A stretch of 64,000 nucleotides of DNA from Rubrobacter xylanophilus (GCF_007164525.1 NZ_AP019791.1:2839501-2903500); one strand, 5' to 3'; shown: positions 1 to 9,166, counted from the first letter of the stretch. Notes: generated by a model from the sequence alone, not told the origin. Numbers and translations are program-made.

Positions 1-1
1 G

Positions 2-193
2 CGCCAGACCGCGCCCCGCGTCGCGCGGCCCGACGCCACTGGAGCCGGGGACGCCCTGTGCGCCGGATTCCTCGCCGCCCGGCTGCGCGGACGGCCTCCC
101 GCGGAGGCCCTGCGCATGGGGGTGCGCCTCGCCAGCCGGATCGCCGGGCACACCGGGGCCCGCGGCTTTCACGCCGGACGGGGGCCGTGCTAA
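2..193 (+). CDS. PfkB-family carbohydrate kinase, C-terminal end (partial)
   Basis: Only the last 63 codons lie in the window; the gene begins upstream. The reading frame shows DATGAGDALCAGFL at 32-73, which is the PfkB/ribokinase C-terminal signature with the catalytic Asp of the GAGD motif. It is followed by a helical tail and a TAA stop. These kinases phosphorylate sugars or nucleosides with ATP in the cytosol; the substrate cannot be read from this fragment. It ends 32 bases before the next gene, on the same strand, so the two may be co-transcribed. Confidence 0.88.
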   Translation, partial: RQTAPRVARPDATGAGDALCAGFLAARLRGRPPAEALRMGVRLASRIAGHTGARGFHAGRGPC

Positions 194-225
194 GATCGGT
201 TCTCCTCCGGCGGAAGTTGGATGTC

Positions 226-2496
226 ATGCGCTCAGCCTGTGACAGGGAGGGGACCGCGGCGGGGAAGGGCCCGGAACCGGACGATCTGCGCCTGCTGCAG
301 TTTCTGGGCTGGGTGGTGCCCCTGGTCTTCGGCTTCGCCGCGCTCGCCGGGGTCGCCGCGGCCGTCTTCTCCGATGCGGGGCTTCTGGCCGCGGGCGTGA
401 TCCTCCTCGCCTACGGCGGGCTGCTGCTGGTGGCCCGCCGCCGGGTGGGGATCGGGGGGCGGGGCTCCGCGGTGTGGACGATCTGCGTCGGGCTGCTGCT
501 CGCAGCCCTGCTCATGTCTGCCGTCCAGCCCGGGTGGCTGGCGGTGCTCGCGATCACCCCGCTCATCTCCGTGGCGGTGGCGCTCCCCTACGTGCGGGGC
601 GGGGATCTTCTGCGCCTGATCCTCCTCGCCTGGCTCACCGTGGTGGTCATGGCGGTTCTCAGCCGGACGCTGAGACCCCTCTCCGAGCCGCCGGGGTGGT
701 TCTCCGACGTCTTCGCCGCCAGCGCGCTGGCCGCCGCCAGCGCGGTCGTGCTGCTGCTCCTCTGGCAGTTCAGCAGCCGGCTCAACGAGACGCTGGCCCA
801 GACGCGGGCGGCGGAGGAGCGCTACGCCCTGGTCGAGCGGGGGGTGAACGACGGTCTCTGGGACTGGGATCTGCGCCGGGACAGGATCTACTACTCCTCC
901 CGCTGGAAGGAGATGCTGGGCTACCGGGAGGACGAAATCGGGGCGGGCCCCGAGGAGTGGTTCAGGCGGGTCCACCCGGAGGACCGCAAGCGCCTCCTAC
1001 AGGAGGTGGGGGACCACCTCCGGGGCCGCCGGGAGCACCTGAACGTCGAGTACCGCATCCGCCACCGGGACGGCTCGTACCGCTGGATGCTGACCCGGGG
1101 GCTGGCGGTCCGCGACGGGGAGGGGAACCCGGTGCGGATGGCCGGCTCCCAGACGGACATCACCCGCCGCAAGCGGGCCGAGGAGGAGCTCCTCTACGAG
1201 GCCTCTCACGACGCCCTCACCGGCCTGCCCAACCGCGCCTTCTTCATGGAGCGCCTGGGAGAGGCCCTCCGGCGGGCGCGCTCGGAGGAGGGGTTCCGGC
1301 TCGCGATCCTGTTCGTGGATCTGGACCGCTTCAAGATGATCAACGACTCTTTGGGTCACACGATTGGGGACAGGCTCCTGGTGGCCGCCGCCGGGAGGTT
1401 GAGGGAGTGCCTCCGGCCGCAGGACACGCTGGCCCGGCTGGGGGGTGACGAGTTCACGGTGCTGTTGGAGGACGTCTCCGGCGAGGAGGCCGCCGCGGTC
1501 GCCGACCGGCTGCTGGAGCGGCTGCGGACCCCTTTCTACCTGGATGGTTACGAGCTGTTCACGGCGGCGAGCGTCGGGGTCGTGCTCGGCGGTCGCGAGT
1601 ACGCCAGCCCGGAGGACCTCCTGCGCGACGCGGACATCGCTATGTACCGGGCGAAGGCCGTCGGCGGGGGGAGGAAGGGGATCTTCGAGGCCGGGATGCA
1701 CACCCGGGCGGTGGAGCTCTTCCGCCTGGAGAACGAGCTGCGGCGCGCCATCGAGCGCCGGGAGTTCACCACCCACTACCAGCCCATCATCTCGCTGAAG
1801 ACCGGCCTGATCTCGGGTTTCGAGGCGCTGGTCCGCTGGCGCCACCCGGAGCGTGGGCTGGTCCTCCCGGACGAGTTCATCCCGGTCGTCGAGGAGACGG
1901 GCCTGATCCTCTTGCTGGAGCTCTCGGTGATGCGCGAGGCCTGTGCCCGGCTGGCAGCCTGGCAAAAACGGTTCCCGGACCACCGGCCGCTCACCGTGAG
2001 CGTGAACCTCTCCCGCAACCAGCTCGTCCGGTCGGAGCTCCCGGAGCAGATAGAGCGTACCCTGCTGGAGACCGGCCTGGACGCCCGCTCCCTGCGGCTG
2101 GAGGTGACGGAGGGCGCCCTCATGGAGAACGTGGACTCGGCGGTCGCCACCCTCTCCCGCCTGCGCGACATGAACATCCGGGTGCACATAGACGACTTCG
2201 GGATGGGGTACTCCTCACTGAGCGTGCTCCACCAGCTGCCCATAGACGCCCTGAAGGTGGACCGCTCTTTCGTGGGCCGGATGGACGGCGTGGGGGGCGA
2301 CGCGGAGATCGTACAGACGATCGTAACCCTGGCCCACAACCTGGGCCTGGACGTGATCGCCGAGGGGGTGGAGCGGGAGGAGCACCTGAGACAGCTCAGA
2401 AAACTGGGCTGCGACTACGCCCAGGGCTTCCTGTTCTCCGAGCCCCTGGACGCCGAGAACGCCCAACGCCTGATCTCCTCTTACCGGCGGTGGTAG
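226..2496 (+). CDS. Membrane PAS-GGDEF-EAL cyclic-di-GMP turnover protein
   Basis: 756 aa. The first ~180 residues hold about six hydrophobic segments with no recognised sensor fold. A PAS domain with PAC tail follows at ~200-330, then a GGDEF domain (GGDEF at ~406-410, with inhibitory-site RPQD five residues upstream) and an EAL domain (EAL at ~533, DDFG and the C-terminal FSEPL intact). Diguanylate cyclases make c-di-GMP and EAL domains hydrolyse it to pGpG. Both active sites look complete, so the net direction is unclear. The ATG at 226 was chosen because the open frame upstream overlaps the end of the PfkB gene. PAS probably senses a small ligand or redox state. Confidence 0.93.
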   Translation: MRSACDREGTAAGKGPEPDDLRLLQFLGWVVPLVFGFAALAGVAAAVFSDAGLLAAGVILLAYGGLLLVARRRVGIGGRGSAVWTICVGLLLAALLMSAVQPGWLAVLAITPLISVAVALPYVRGGDLLRLILLAWLTVVVMAVLSRTLRPLSEPPGWFSDVFAASALAAASAVVLLLLWQFSSRLNETLAQTRAAEERYALVERGVNDGLWDWDLRRDRIYYSSRWKEMLGYREDEIGAGPEEWFRRVHPEDRKRLLQEVGDHLRGRREHLNVEYRIRHRDGSYRWMLTRGLAVRDGEGNPVRMAGSQTDITRRKRAEEELLYEASHDALTGLPNRAFFMERLGEALRRARSEEGFRLAILFVDLDRFKMINDSLGHTIGDRLLVAAAGRLRECLRPQDTLARLGGDEFTVLLEDVSGEEAAAVADRLLERLRTPFYLDGYELFTAASVGVVLGGREYASPEDLLRDADIAMYRAKAVGGGRKGIFEAGMHTRAVELFRLENELRRAIERREFTTHYQPIISLKTGLISGFEALVRWRHPERGLVLPDEFIPVVEETGLILLLELSVMREACARLAAWQKRFPDHRPLTVSVNLSRNQLVRSELPEQIERTLLETGLDARSLRLEVTEGALMENVDSAVATLSRLRDMNIRVHIDDFGMGYSSLSVLHQLPIDALKVDRSFVGRMDGVGGDAEIVQTIVTLAHNLGLDVIAEGVEREEHLRQLRKLGCDYAQGFLFSEPLDAENAQRLISSYRRW

Positions 2497-3471
2497 TCAG
2501 GGGGAGGCGGCCCCGACCCGGTAGCGCGCCGACTCGTAGGTCCACTCGAGGTTGCCCCTCATCCGGGTCTTGAGCACCCAGACGTAGCGCCGCAGGTTGT
2601 CGTCGACGGCCGGCCCGAAGGAGGGCAGCTCCTTCTCCAGCCGGACGAACCTGCGTACCTCCGCTTCGTACATCCGGACGGCCTCGGCCACCGCCTCTCC
2701 GAGCGGCAGCCGCCGGCTCTCGCAGAGGACGAGGACCAGGTTGTGCACGTCGCCGCGCGAGCGCTCCTTGGCCAGCGAGATGATGTCGTTCGCCCAGCAG
2801 ACCACGTTGTTGGAGGCCTCGGTCAGGGAGCTCACCACCCGCTCCCGGTGGACCTCCGGCGGCAGGTAGATGCCGGAGGTGACCTCTATGAAGTCCGTGT
2901 CGACGTGCATCCCACCGGTTATGGGGCGCATCCGGACGTATGTCGCGAGATCCGGCGTGACCCCGCGGGCCCGGTTGGTGGCCTCCCAGAGTGTGGACTC
3001 GAAGTGCTCCTCCACGGAGCGGAGAAAACGCCGCAGCCAGAGCGGACCGGGAACTTTGGGCAGCAAGCGCTCCCGGAGGTCCCGTAGCGCCCGCCCGAAG
3101 GGCCCGTGTTCTTCGCCGGAGATCCTCCCGGAGAGGATGTCCAGAAAGGCCGCATCCAGCGCGGCGAGCCGCTCCGGATGCCGGAAGTACGCGGGATCGT
3201 CCGCCAGATCGTCCCGCAGGAACATCCAGGCGCACCAGTCGGAGATGAGCCTGAGCTCCTCGCGCCCCGCACAGGGATGGAAACGACCGGCGAGCCGCCC
3301 GATCTGGGTGTCGCGGACCATCCGGCGGCTCTCCCCGGAGGCCAGCAGCCCGAAACCCTCCGCCCACTCCACTGTCTCCCGGTGAACCCCGTCGGCGTGC
3401 GGGTTCATCGCCGCAGGGAACGGACAGCGCAACCGGGGAACCCGCACCATTCCGTTCTTAGACGATCCCAT
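2497..3471 (-). CDS. Class I terpene synthase (terpene cyclase)
   Basis: 324 aa, the usual size of a single-domain bacterial sesquiterpene-type cyclase. The aspartate-rich metal motif DDLADD lies at ~86-91 and the NSE motif NDIISLAKE at ~227-235; both bind the Mg2+ cluster that triggers ionisation of the prenyl diphosphate. A C-terminal RY pair (ESARYR) also matches. The product cannot be predicted. No P450, prenyltransferase or methyltransferase gene adjoins it, so it seems to act alone. Its stop codon abuts that of the convergent GGDEF-EAL gene. A second ATG at 3450 is an alternative start. Confidence 0.9.
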   Translation of the reverse strand: MGSSKNGMVRVPRLRCPFPAAMNPHADGVHRETVEWAEGFGLLASGESRRMVRDTQIGRLAGRFHPCAGREELRLISDWCAWMFLRDDLADDPAYFRHPERLAALDAAFLDILSGRISGEEHGPFGRALRDLRERLLPKVPGPLWLRRFLRSVEEHFESTLWEATNRARGVTPDLATYVRMRPITGGMHVDTDFIEVTSGIYLPPEVHRERVVSSLTEASNNVVCWANDIISLAKERSRGDVHNLVLVLCESRRLPLGEAVAEAVRMYEAEVRRFVRLEKELPSFGPAVDDNLRRYVWVLKTRMRGNLEWTYESARYRVGAASP

Positions 3472-3503
3472 CCCTCAGCCACCCTCCGCCAGAGACCCGC
3501 CCG

Positions 3504-3535
3504 AGTATACCCCCGCCGTACTTCAGGGTGAAGTA
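3504..3535 (-). promoter_or_regulatory. Terpene synthase promoter with palindromic operator
   Basis: On the minus strand TTCACC and TATACT are separated by exactly 17 bases, ending 33 bases before the terpene synthase ATG. A perfect 7-bp inverted repeat, TACTTCA-GGG-TGAAGTA (3519-3535), covers the -35 box. That placement suits a repressor site. The binding protein is unknown. Confidence 0.6.
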
Positions 3536-3582
3536 TGACCCTGAACCTCAGGGAGACATGTGCCATAAAGTGCGGGTTCAGG

Positions 3583-4533
3583 TCATCTCCAGCCCAGGGT
3601 GGCGAGGTCGAGGCGCTCCTTCTCCTCCGGGGAGAGGCTCCAGCCGAGGGCTCCGGCGTTCTGGCGGGCCTGTGAGGCGTCTTTGGCGCCGGGGATGGGG
3701 AGGGTGCCCTGGGCGAGGAGCCAGTTGAGGGCGACCTGGGCGGGGCTCTTGCCGTGGCGTTCTCCGATCTCGCGCAGGATCCCGACCACCGGCTGCACCC
3801 GGCGCAGGTTGCGCTCGCCGAAGGCCCGTCCCAGTCTGCGGACCAGTCCTGGAGGGCGGGAGCCGGGGCCGTACTTGCCGGTGAGCAGGCCCTGCGCGAG
3901 CGGGCTGTAGGCGATGAGGGTGACGTTCAGCTCCCGGCAGGCCTCGAGCGTTCCGTCGGTCTCGGGGGTTCGGTGCAGCAGGCTGTACTCCACCTGGTTT
4001 GATGCCAGGGGCACTCCGCGGGCGTCCAGGCGCTCGAAGGCCCGGCGCATCGCCTCCGCTCCGTAGTTGCTCACCCCCACGTGGCGGGCCTTGCCCTCCT
4101 TCACCGCTTCCGCCAGCGCGTCCAGCAGCCTGTCGGGGGGCGGGATCGGGGAGTACCAGTGGATCTGGTAGAGGTCCACGCTCTCCACCCCGAGTCGCCG
4201 CAGGCTGCCGTCCAGGGCGCTCAGCAGCGAGCGGGGGCTCAGCCGGTAGGGGTAGGGGGCGAACTTCGTCGCCAGCACCGGTCGGGCCGGGAGGCCGCCC
4301 TCCCGCAGGACGCTCCCGATGATCCGCTCGGACTCGCCGTTGCCGTAGATCTCGGCGGTGTCCACCAGCCGGACGCCGGCGGCGAGGCTCTCGTGGAGGG
4401 CCGCGGTGACCTCCGCCAGGCCGTAGCCTGAGCCGTAGCCCCAGAGCCTCCGGGTGCCCCAGGCCCACGCACCCACCCCCAGGGGCTCTATGCCCAGCCG
4501 GATTGCCAGCGGCGCCCGTTCGTAGCCGTTCAT
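3583..4533 (-). CDS. Aldo/keto reductase
   Basis: 316 aa, normal AKR length. The catalytic tetrad is visible as D58, Y63 (DTAEIYGNGE), K90 (ATKFAP) and H125 (YQIHWY), and the C-terminal half carries the NADPH-binding part of the TIM barrel. These cytosolic enzymes reduce aldehydes or ketones using NADPH; the substrate is not evident. The ATG at 4533 is preceded by AAAGGAAACC. It shares one base with the stop of the upstream hydrolase (TGATG), so the two are probably translated together. Confidence 0.92.
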   Translation of the reverse strand: MNGYERAPLAIRLGIEPLGVGAWAWGTRRLWGYGSGYGLAEVTAALHESLAAGVRLVDTAEIYGNGESERIIGSVLREGGLPARPVLATKFAPYPYRLSPRSLLSALDGSLRRLGVESVDLYQIHWYSPIPPPDRLLDALAEAVKEGKARHVGVSNYGAEAMRRAFERLDARGVPLASNQVEYSLLHRTPETDGTLEACRELNVTLIAYSPLAQGLLTGKYGPGSRPPGLVRRLGRAFGERNLRRVQPVVGILREIGERHGKSPAQVALNWLLAQGTLPIPGAKDASQARQNAGALGWSLSPEEKERLDLATLGWR

Positions 4534-5534
4534 CACGGTTGGTTTCCTTTCTCTGTCGGTCGCTTCCCGTTGCTTCCGGGCGCTTTGATCCTCCCGGCGG
4601 AGACGAAGTCCGCCACCTCGCGGTTGAAGTCCTCGGCCCGCTCGTCGTGGGGCAGCAGCGCTGCGTCCCGGAAGATGCGGGGGGCAGTCCGCGGGTTGTA
4701 CCGCAGGAAGGCATCGAGCTCGGCCGGGGGCGGGGTTCGGGCCTCCCGGCCCCAGCACACCATGACCCGCTGGCGGAGCTGCGTCCAGCAGGGGAGCGCC
4801 GGTTGGTTGAGCTTGCCCGCCACGAAGGCCGCCGGGAGGAATTTGGCGTTCGGTCCATGGCTCACCCGGTAGTGGTCCTCGACGATCTCCTCCGTCACCC
4901 GGGAGGGATCGTGGTAGGCCATCCGCTCCAGATAGAGCCGGATGCCCCGGTGGGAGACCAGGGCGTGGTAGAGGAGGTCGCCGAGCAGCGGCGAGACGAG
5001 CAGCCGGTAGACGGCCTCCCCGAGCCGTCCCGAGGGGCGGTCCAGGGTTCCGAGGCCGGTCGGGCAGATCAGGACCAGGCTCCTGAACAGGCGGGGGCTG
5101 CGCACCGCGGCCGGCAGCGCCAGTGCCGCCGAGAGGGAGCTGGCCACCAGGTGGGTCGGGCGCTGGATCTCTTCCCGGACGAAGTCTTCTATCTGGGAGG
5201 TCACGTCCTCCGGGGCGTAGCGCCGGCGCGGTTTCTCGGAGGCCCCGCAGCCCAGCAGATCCGGCGCGTAGACCGTGAAGTGGCGCGAGAGCGGCCCGAA
5301 GTTCCTCCGGAACTCCAGGGAGGAGGCCCCGGCGTAGATCCCGTGCACCAGGAGCAGCGGCGGGCCCTCCCCGGCCACCGAGTACGCGATCTCCCCGCCC
5401 TTCCAGCGGTAGCGCCGCCGCTCGCCCCCGAGGGCCGTTCGCGGCGGGCCGCCGCTCCGCTCCAAGTGCCGGTTCAGGGCATGGAGCGCTCCCAGCGTTC
5501 CCGCGGTGGTCAGCGCCGCCCTCATCAGCCTCAT
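4533..5534 (-). CDS. Alpha/beta-fold hydrolase with atypical nucleophile elbow
   Basis: 333 aa. The alpha/beta-hydrolase core starts near residue 46. An HG oxyanion motif lies at 64-65 and DLLGCGAS follows at 92-99. The nucleophile elbow reads A-S-S-L-S with Ser133 in place of the usual G-x-S-x-G, and a His is available in LLPHDER near the C-terminus. The first ~20 residues are hydrophobic and could be a weak membrane anchor. The likely role is an esterase or lipase-like hydrolase of unknown substrate. It is first in a two-gene unit with the aldo/keto reductase. Confidence 0.85.
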   Translation of the reverse strand: MRLMRAALTTAGTLGALHALNRHLERSGGPPRTALGGERRRYRWKGGEIAYSVAGEGPPLLLVHGIYAGASSLEFRRNFGPLSRHFTVYAPDLLGCGASEKPRRRYAPEDVTSQIEDFVREEIQRPTHLVASSLSAALALPAAVRSPRLFRSLVLICPTGLGTLDRPSGRLGEAVYRLLVSPLLGDLLYHALVSHRGIRLYLERMAYHDPSRVTEEIVEDHYRVSHGPNAKFLPAAFVAGKLNQPALPCWTQLRQRVMVCWGREARTPPPAELDAFLRYNPRTAPRIFRDAALLPHDERAEDFNREVADFVSAGRIKAPGSNGKRPTEKGNQP

Positions 5535-5595
5535 TCTCTCCCCAAGCCTCCGATCCGTCGTGCCGGTCCGCTCTTGCCCGCAGAGATCTTATATC

Positions 5596-7260
5596 CTACG
5601 CTCGCAGCCGCAGGGTGCCGGCCCTCTCGCTTTTCACCTCGACCTCGACCGGTCCCTCGCCCCGCACCACCCACACCACCCGTCGGGCGTACGCCGAGGG
5701 GAGGCCGTCGAAGAAGGCCGGGGACTTCCAGGAGCTGCCCTCCAGCGCCGAGCGTCCGGCCAGATGCCCCAGCTCCACCACCCGCTCCCCCGAGACCAGC
5801 TCGGCTCCCTCCGGCAGCTCGAGGCGCGCCTCGGGTGGTTTGGCGAGCTTTCGCTCTTCGGCCACCCGGGTCACGCTCGTGGGGAGGTAGCCGGTGTTCT
5901 CCACGATCAGCTCCAGCCGCCGCAGCCCGCCCGGGAGCGTCTTGGCCGAGAGCCGGCCGTCGAGCAGCGGTGCCGTGCGGGCGTGCGCCAGGGCGAACCG
6001 GAAGGCCCGCTCGCACTCGGCCTCGAGCAGGTGCGGCGGCGGGTTCTGGAAGGTGAACTTCGTCCGCCAGCCCCCGATCTCCACCCTCCCCAGCTGCGGG
6101 TGATCGAAGGGCCTCCACCTCTCGAAGCCCTCTCCATCCAGCTCCCGGTCGTTCCAGGCCAGTATCCGCAGCAGCGCCTCCTCCGGAGGGTCGCGGAAGA
6201 AGCCGATGAAGTCCTCGACCTTCACCCCGGCGGCCCGGGCCACCGACCAGAGCTCGATGGTGAAGGCGAAGACCCCGTAGGCGTCGTAGGCCCAGTCGTC
6301 GAAGGCTCCGCTGATGGTCTTTCTCGGATCGTAGCGAAAGCCGTGGTAGACGGAGAGGTTGGGGTAGCCGGTGAGCTCGGTACCCCGGTCACCGAGCGCC
6401 CTGTAGACGGCGAGGTCGTGGTCGGGCATCTCGAGGTCGTCCCGGTCGGAGTAGGGCCGGAGGATCGCTCCACAGAAGGTGTGGTAGGTGTGGATGCCGA
6501 AGACGTTCCTGCGCCGGAGCAGGGCCTCCACGTGGGCGCGCGACTCCGGTTCGGAGAGGGGGTAGGGGCCGGCCCCGGGCTGCTCGTGCTCGCCCTGCCA
6601 GCGGTAGGGGTACTGGCGGTTCATGTCCAGGCCGTGCAGGGGCCGGGCGATCCTGCGCTCGAACCCGTCGTAGTCCCTGAAGGTCCCCTCCCGGTAGAGC
6701 CGGTAGTAGGTGCCGCCCGTCTCGTCGGGTCTGCGCCGGACCATCAGCCGGGGATCCGTCTCCGAGACCTTCCACTCCCCGTGCTCGTCTTCCACCCGCA
6801 TGTGGAGGATCTCACCGTCACCGTCGACGTCCTCCGGGTGCAGCCCCGGTTCCTCCTCGGGCTCCGGCCACGGGCGGAGCGTGGCCCTCAGGGTGTGGGG
6901 GGTCTTCAGGTAGCGCTCGGCCCCGTCGGGGGAGAGCCTGGGGAGGACGTAGAACGCCTGCGCGTCCAAGAGCCGCCGCATCCCCGGATCGGAGGAGTAG
7001 CCCGTGAGCAGGCGGTGGATCAGGTAGAGCGCCGCCATCGAGCCGGTGACCTCCCCGGCATGGGTGTTCCCGTCCACCCAGAAGGCGGGCTTTAGGTCGG
7101 CCGGACCGGTCGCGGTGTTGGTGATCTCCGCGAGCCAGATCTCACGCCCCTCGTAGCTCCTGCCCACCTCCTCCACCCGGCACAGCTCTGGGTGCTCCCG
7201 GGCCAGACCGTGCAGCGCCGCCGTGAGCTCCGCGTGGTCCAGGTACCTGTCGAAGCGAAT
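5596..7260 (-). CDS. M14-family zinc carboxypeptidase, apparent ATT start
   Basis: 554 aa if translation begins at ATT 7260. The zinc ligands H and E sit in NTHAGE, a later HTYHTF supplies the third ligand region, and FTIELW holds the catalytic Glu typical of M14. The C-terminal ~130 residues form a beta-rich extension. The frame is open up to a TAG at 7267-7269. The only canonical in-frame start near the domain (GTG, 7176) would cut off conserved N-terminal helix residues (IRFDRYLDHAEL). A strong GGAGGT sits eight bases before the ATT. The protein is probably a metallopeptidase acting on peptides or cell-wall material; no signal peptide is visible. Confidence 0.88.
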   Translation of the reverse strand: MRFDRYLDHAELTAALHGLAREHPELCRVEEVGRSYEGREIWLAEITNTATGPADLKPAFWVDGNTHAGEVTGSMAALYLIHRLLTGYSSDPGMRRLLDAQAFYVLPRLSPDGAERYLKTPHTLRATLRPWPEPEEEPGLHPEDVDGDGEILHMRVEDEHGEWKVSETDPRLMVRRRPDETGGTYYRLYREGTFRDYDGFERRIARPLHGLDMNRQYPYRWQGEHEQPGAGPYPLSEPESRAHVEALLRRRNVFGIHTYHTFCGAILRPYSDRDDLEMPDHDLAVYRALGDRGTELTGYPNLSVYHGFRYDPRKTISGAFDDWAYDAYGVFAFTIELWSVARAAGVKVEDFIGFFRDPPEEALLRILAWNDRELDGEGFERWRPFDHPQLGRVEIGGWRTKFTFQNPPPHLLEAECERAFRFALAHARTAPLLDGRLSAKTLPGGLRRLELIVENTGYLPTSVTRVAEERKLAKPPEARLELPEGAELVSGERVVELGHLAGRSALEGSSWKSPAFFDGLPSAYARRVVWVVRGEGPVEVEVKSERAGTLRLRA

Positions 7261-7430
7261 CTTTCTCTACCTCCTTCCGTAGCGGGGCCTCCTCAAGAGG
7301 GGCATTTTAGGGGAAGCGCCGGCCGTGGGCCGCACCACAAAATATTGGGCGAAAAGTGGTAAGGTTCCCAGGTGTTGGGGGGCGGAGCGGTACCTCCTCT
7401 GGTTGTGTATCCGGGCTGTCGGGGGGGATA

Positions 7431-7436
7431 TATAAT
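7431..7436 (+). promoter_or_regulatory. -10 box (TATAAT) ahead of the PASTA kinase
   Basis: A perfect TATAAT stands in otherwise G+C-rich sequence; no good -35 box is visible at 17 bases. If it is used, transcription starts near 7443, downstream of the TTG at 7436. The kinase start would then be later: CTG 7475 behind GGAGGCGGGAGAGAG, or GTG 7496. Confidence 0.5.
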
Positions 7437-8794
7437 TGCCTGCTAGAAGGGAGGCGGCCGGAGGCGGGAGAGAGCTGGAGACCTCGGCTAAAACGGTGTT
7501 CGGGGACCGCTACGTGGTCCGCGAGAAGCTCGGCTCCGGCGGGATGGCCGTGGTCTACCGGGCCGAGGACACCCTCCTCGGCCGCGACGTCGCGATAAAG
7601 ACCCTCCACCGCCGCTACGCCGAGGTACCGGCCTTTCGCCGCCGTTTCCGGCAGGAGGCCCGGGCGATGGCCTCCCTGGACCACCAGAACATCGTCAAGG
7701 TCTACGACATCTCTCCCGACGGCGATGCGCCGTTCATCGTGGAGGAGTACGTGGGGGGGCGCGACCTCGGGAGTCTGCTGGCCCGCCAGCGCGGCGGGCG
7801 TCTGGAGGAGTCCTTCGCCGTCCGGGTCGCGGAGCAGCTGCTCAAAGCGCTCGCCTACGCGCACTGGCGGGGTGTGATCCACCGCGACATAAAGCCCTCC
7901 AACATCCTCATAACCCCCGGCGGGATCGTGAAGGTCGCGGACTTCGGCATCGCCCGGCTGGTGGAGGACGAGGGCGAGGGGGGCGGTGAGATCATCGGCA
8001 GCGCCCGCTACATGTCGCCGGAGCAGCTGCGGGGGCTGGAGGCGACCCCTCGGAGCGACCTCTACTCGGTCGGCGTCCTGCTCTACCACTGCCTCACCGG
8101 CCGCCCGCCGTTCACGGGTGACGTAAAGAGCCTCGCCCGGCAGCACCTCGGGGAGGTGCCGCGACCGCCGCGGGAGCTGAACCGGGGCCTCTCCCCCCAG
8201 ATGGAGGCGGTGATCCTCCGGGCGATGGCCAAGGACCCCGAGGACCGCTACCCCTCGGCCACGGCGATGCTCGACGAGATCCAGGAGGGGGTCCGCCACA
8301 GGGCCCGCTCCGGCACCCGGGAGATGCCCCGGAGGCGGACGAGGCGCGGGAGGCTCGCCCTGGTCTCCACGCTCGCCGTTCTTTTGCTCGGCGGGGGGAC
8401 GGCGGTAGGGGCCTCTGGGCTGGCCGGATACGTGGACCTCTCACCGCGCTCCAGCGTGCAGCAGCCGGTCGTGGGGGCTGCGGAGCCGCTGCGCTCCGCC
8501 CCACCCGGTATCCCCGAGACCTCCCGGGAGGAGGCCGCCCGGAACGCGCCGCTCGTCCCGGTCCCCGACGTCCGCCCGTACTTCGACTACTCGGCGCGCG
8601 AGATACTCGTCAACCGTGGCTTCAAGGTGCGCATCGTCTACGCCTACCGGGAGGGCTACGCCAACCGGGGGGTCGCCTGGGGCACCGACCCGCCCGCAGG
8701 GACGCTCGTTCCGGCGGGGTCCACCGTGACGGTCTACTCGACGCCGAAGGATCTCTACCAGCCCCAGATACGCACCACCGGGGCCTCGCCGTAG
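7436..8794 (+). CDS. Membrane Ser/Thr protein kinase with one PASTA domain
   Basis: Up to 452 aa. The Hanks-type kinase domain begins at ~24. It has glycine loop LGSGGMAVV, VAIK lysine ~55, catalytic HRDIKPSN ~150, DFG and the MSPEQ substrate-recognition segment, so it looks active. A basic linker leads to one transmembrane helix (~305-325), and a single extracellular PASTA repeat (VPDVRPYFD to VTVYSTP) follows at ~365-435. The PknB family uses PASTA domains to sense muropeptides or lipid II and to control division and cell-wall synthesis; most members carry several repeats, here only one. The start is unresolved: TTG 7436 overlaps the -10 box. Confidence 0.93.
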   Translation: MPARREAAGGGRELETSAKTVFGDRYVVREKLGSGGMAVVYRAEDTLLGRDVAIKTLHRRYAEVPAFRRRFRQEARAMASLDHQNIVKVYDISPDGDAPFIVEEYVGGRDLGSLLARQRGGRLEESFAVRVAEQLLKALAYAHWRGVIHRDIKPSNILITPGGIVKVADFGIARLVEDEGEGGGEIIGSARYMSPEQLRGLEATPRSDLYSVGVLLYHCLTGRPPFTGDVKSLARQHLGEVPRPPRELNRGLSPQMEAVILRAMAKDPEDRYPSATAMLDEIQEGVRHRARSGTREMPRRRTRRGRLALVSTLAVLLLGGGTAVGASGLAGYVDLSPRSSVQQPVVGAAEPLRSAPPGIPETSREEAARNAPLVPVPDVRPYFDYSAREILVNRGFKVRIVYAYREGYANRGVAWGTDPPAGTLVPAGSTVTVYSTPKDLYQPQIRTTGASP

Positions 8795-8797
8795 GGC

Positions 8798-9166
8798 TCA
8801 GGGACCGACCCAGCGGCCGACCACCGGGTAGCGGTAGTCCTCTCCCCGGCTCACCCGGTAGGCGGCGTAGCAGCCGTGGGCCATCGGCAGCACCCAGGCA
8901 GCCACCGCGAGCGGCAGGACGAGTATCAGGCCGAGGCCGAGCGTGAACAGGACGAAGAGCACCCCGGAGATCGCCCCGACGACCCAGATGGCCAGCCACA
9001 CCGCCTGGTAGAGGAGGGCCTGCAGGGCGTGAAAGCCCACGCGGGGAGAACGGTCGCGGTAGACGAGCCAGATGACGAGCGCGCCGACCGGCATGAGCCC
9101 CACCAGACCGGCGAGCGCGCTCAGGTGCGCCATTGCCGACCAGGTTCGCTCGTCCTCGGGGCTCAT
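8798..9166 (-). CDS. DUF4870 small membrane protein
   Basis: 122 aa. The start at 9166 gives the typical MSPEDERTWSAMAHLSAL beginning and has GGAGG five bases upstream. Three hydrophobic segments follow, separated by the RSPRVGFHALQAL loop that characterises DUF4870. Its function is unknown; relatives are small polytopic membrane proteins. It converges on the kinase gene with only three bases between the stop codons. Confidence 0.85.
   Translation of the reverse strand: MSPEDERTWSAMAHLSALAGLVGLMPVGALVIWLVYRDRSPRVGFHALQALLYQAVWLAIWVVGAISGVLFVLFTLGLGLILVLPLAVAAWVLPMAHGCYAAYRVSRGEDYRYPVVGRWVGP

Noticed and set aside
2497-5534. Terpene biosynthetic gene cluster
   Set aside because: The neighbours are a generic aldo/keto reductase and a hydrolase in a separate unit. 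No P450, methyltransferase or prenyl synthase is near, so a dedicated cluster is not supported.
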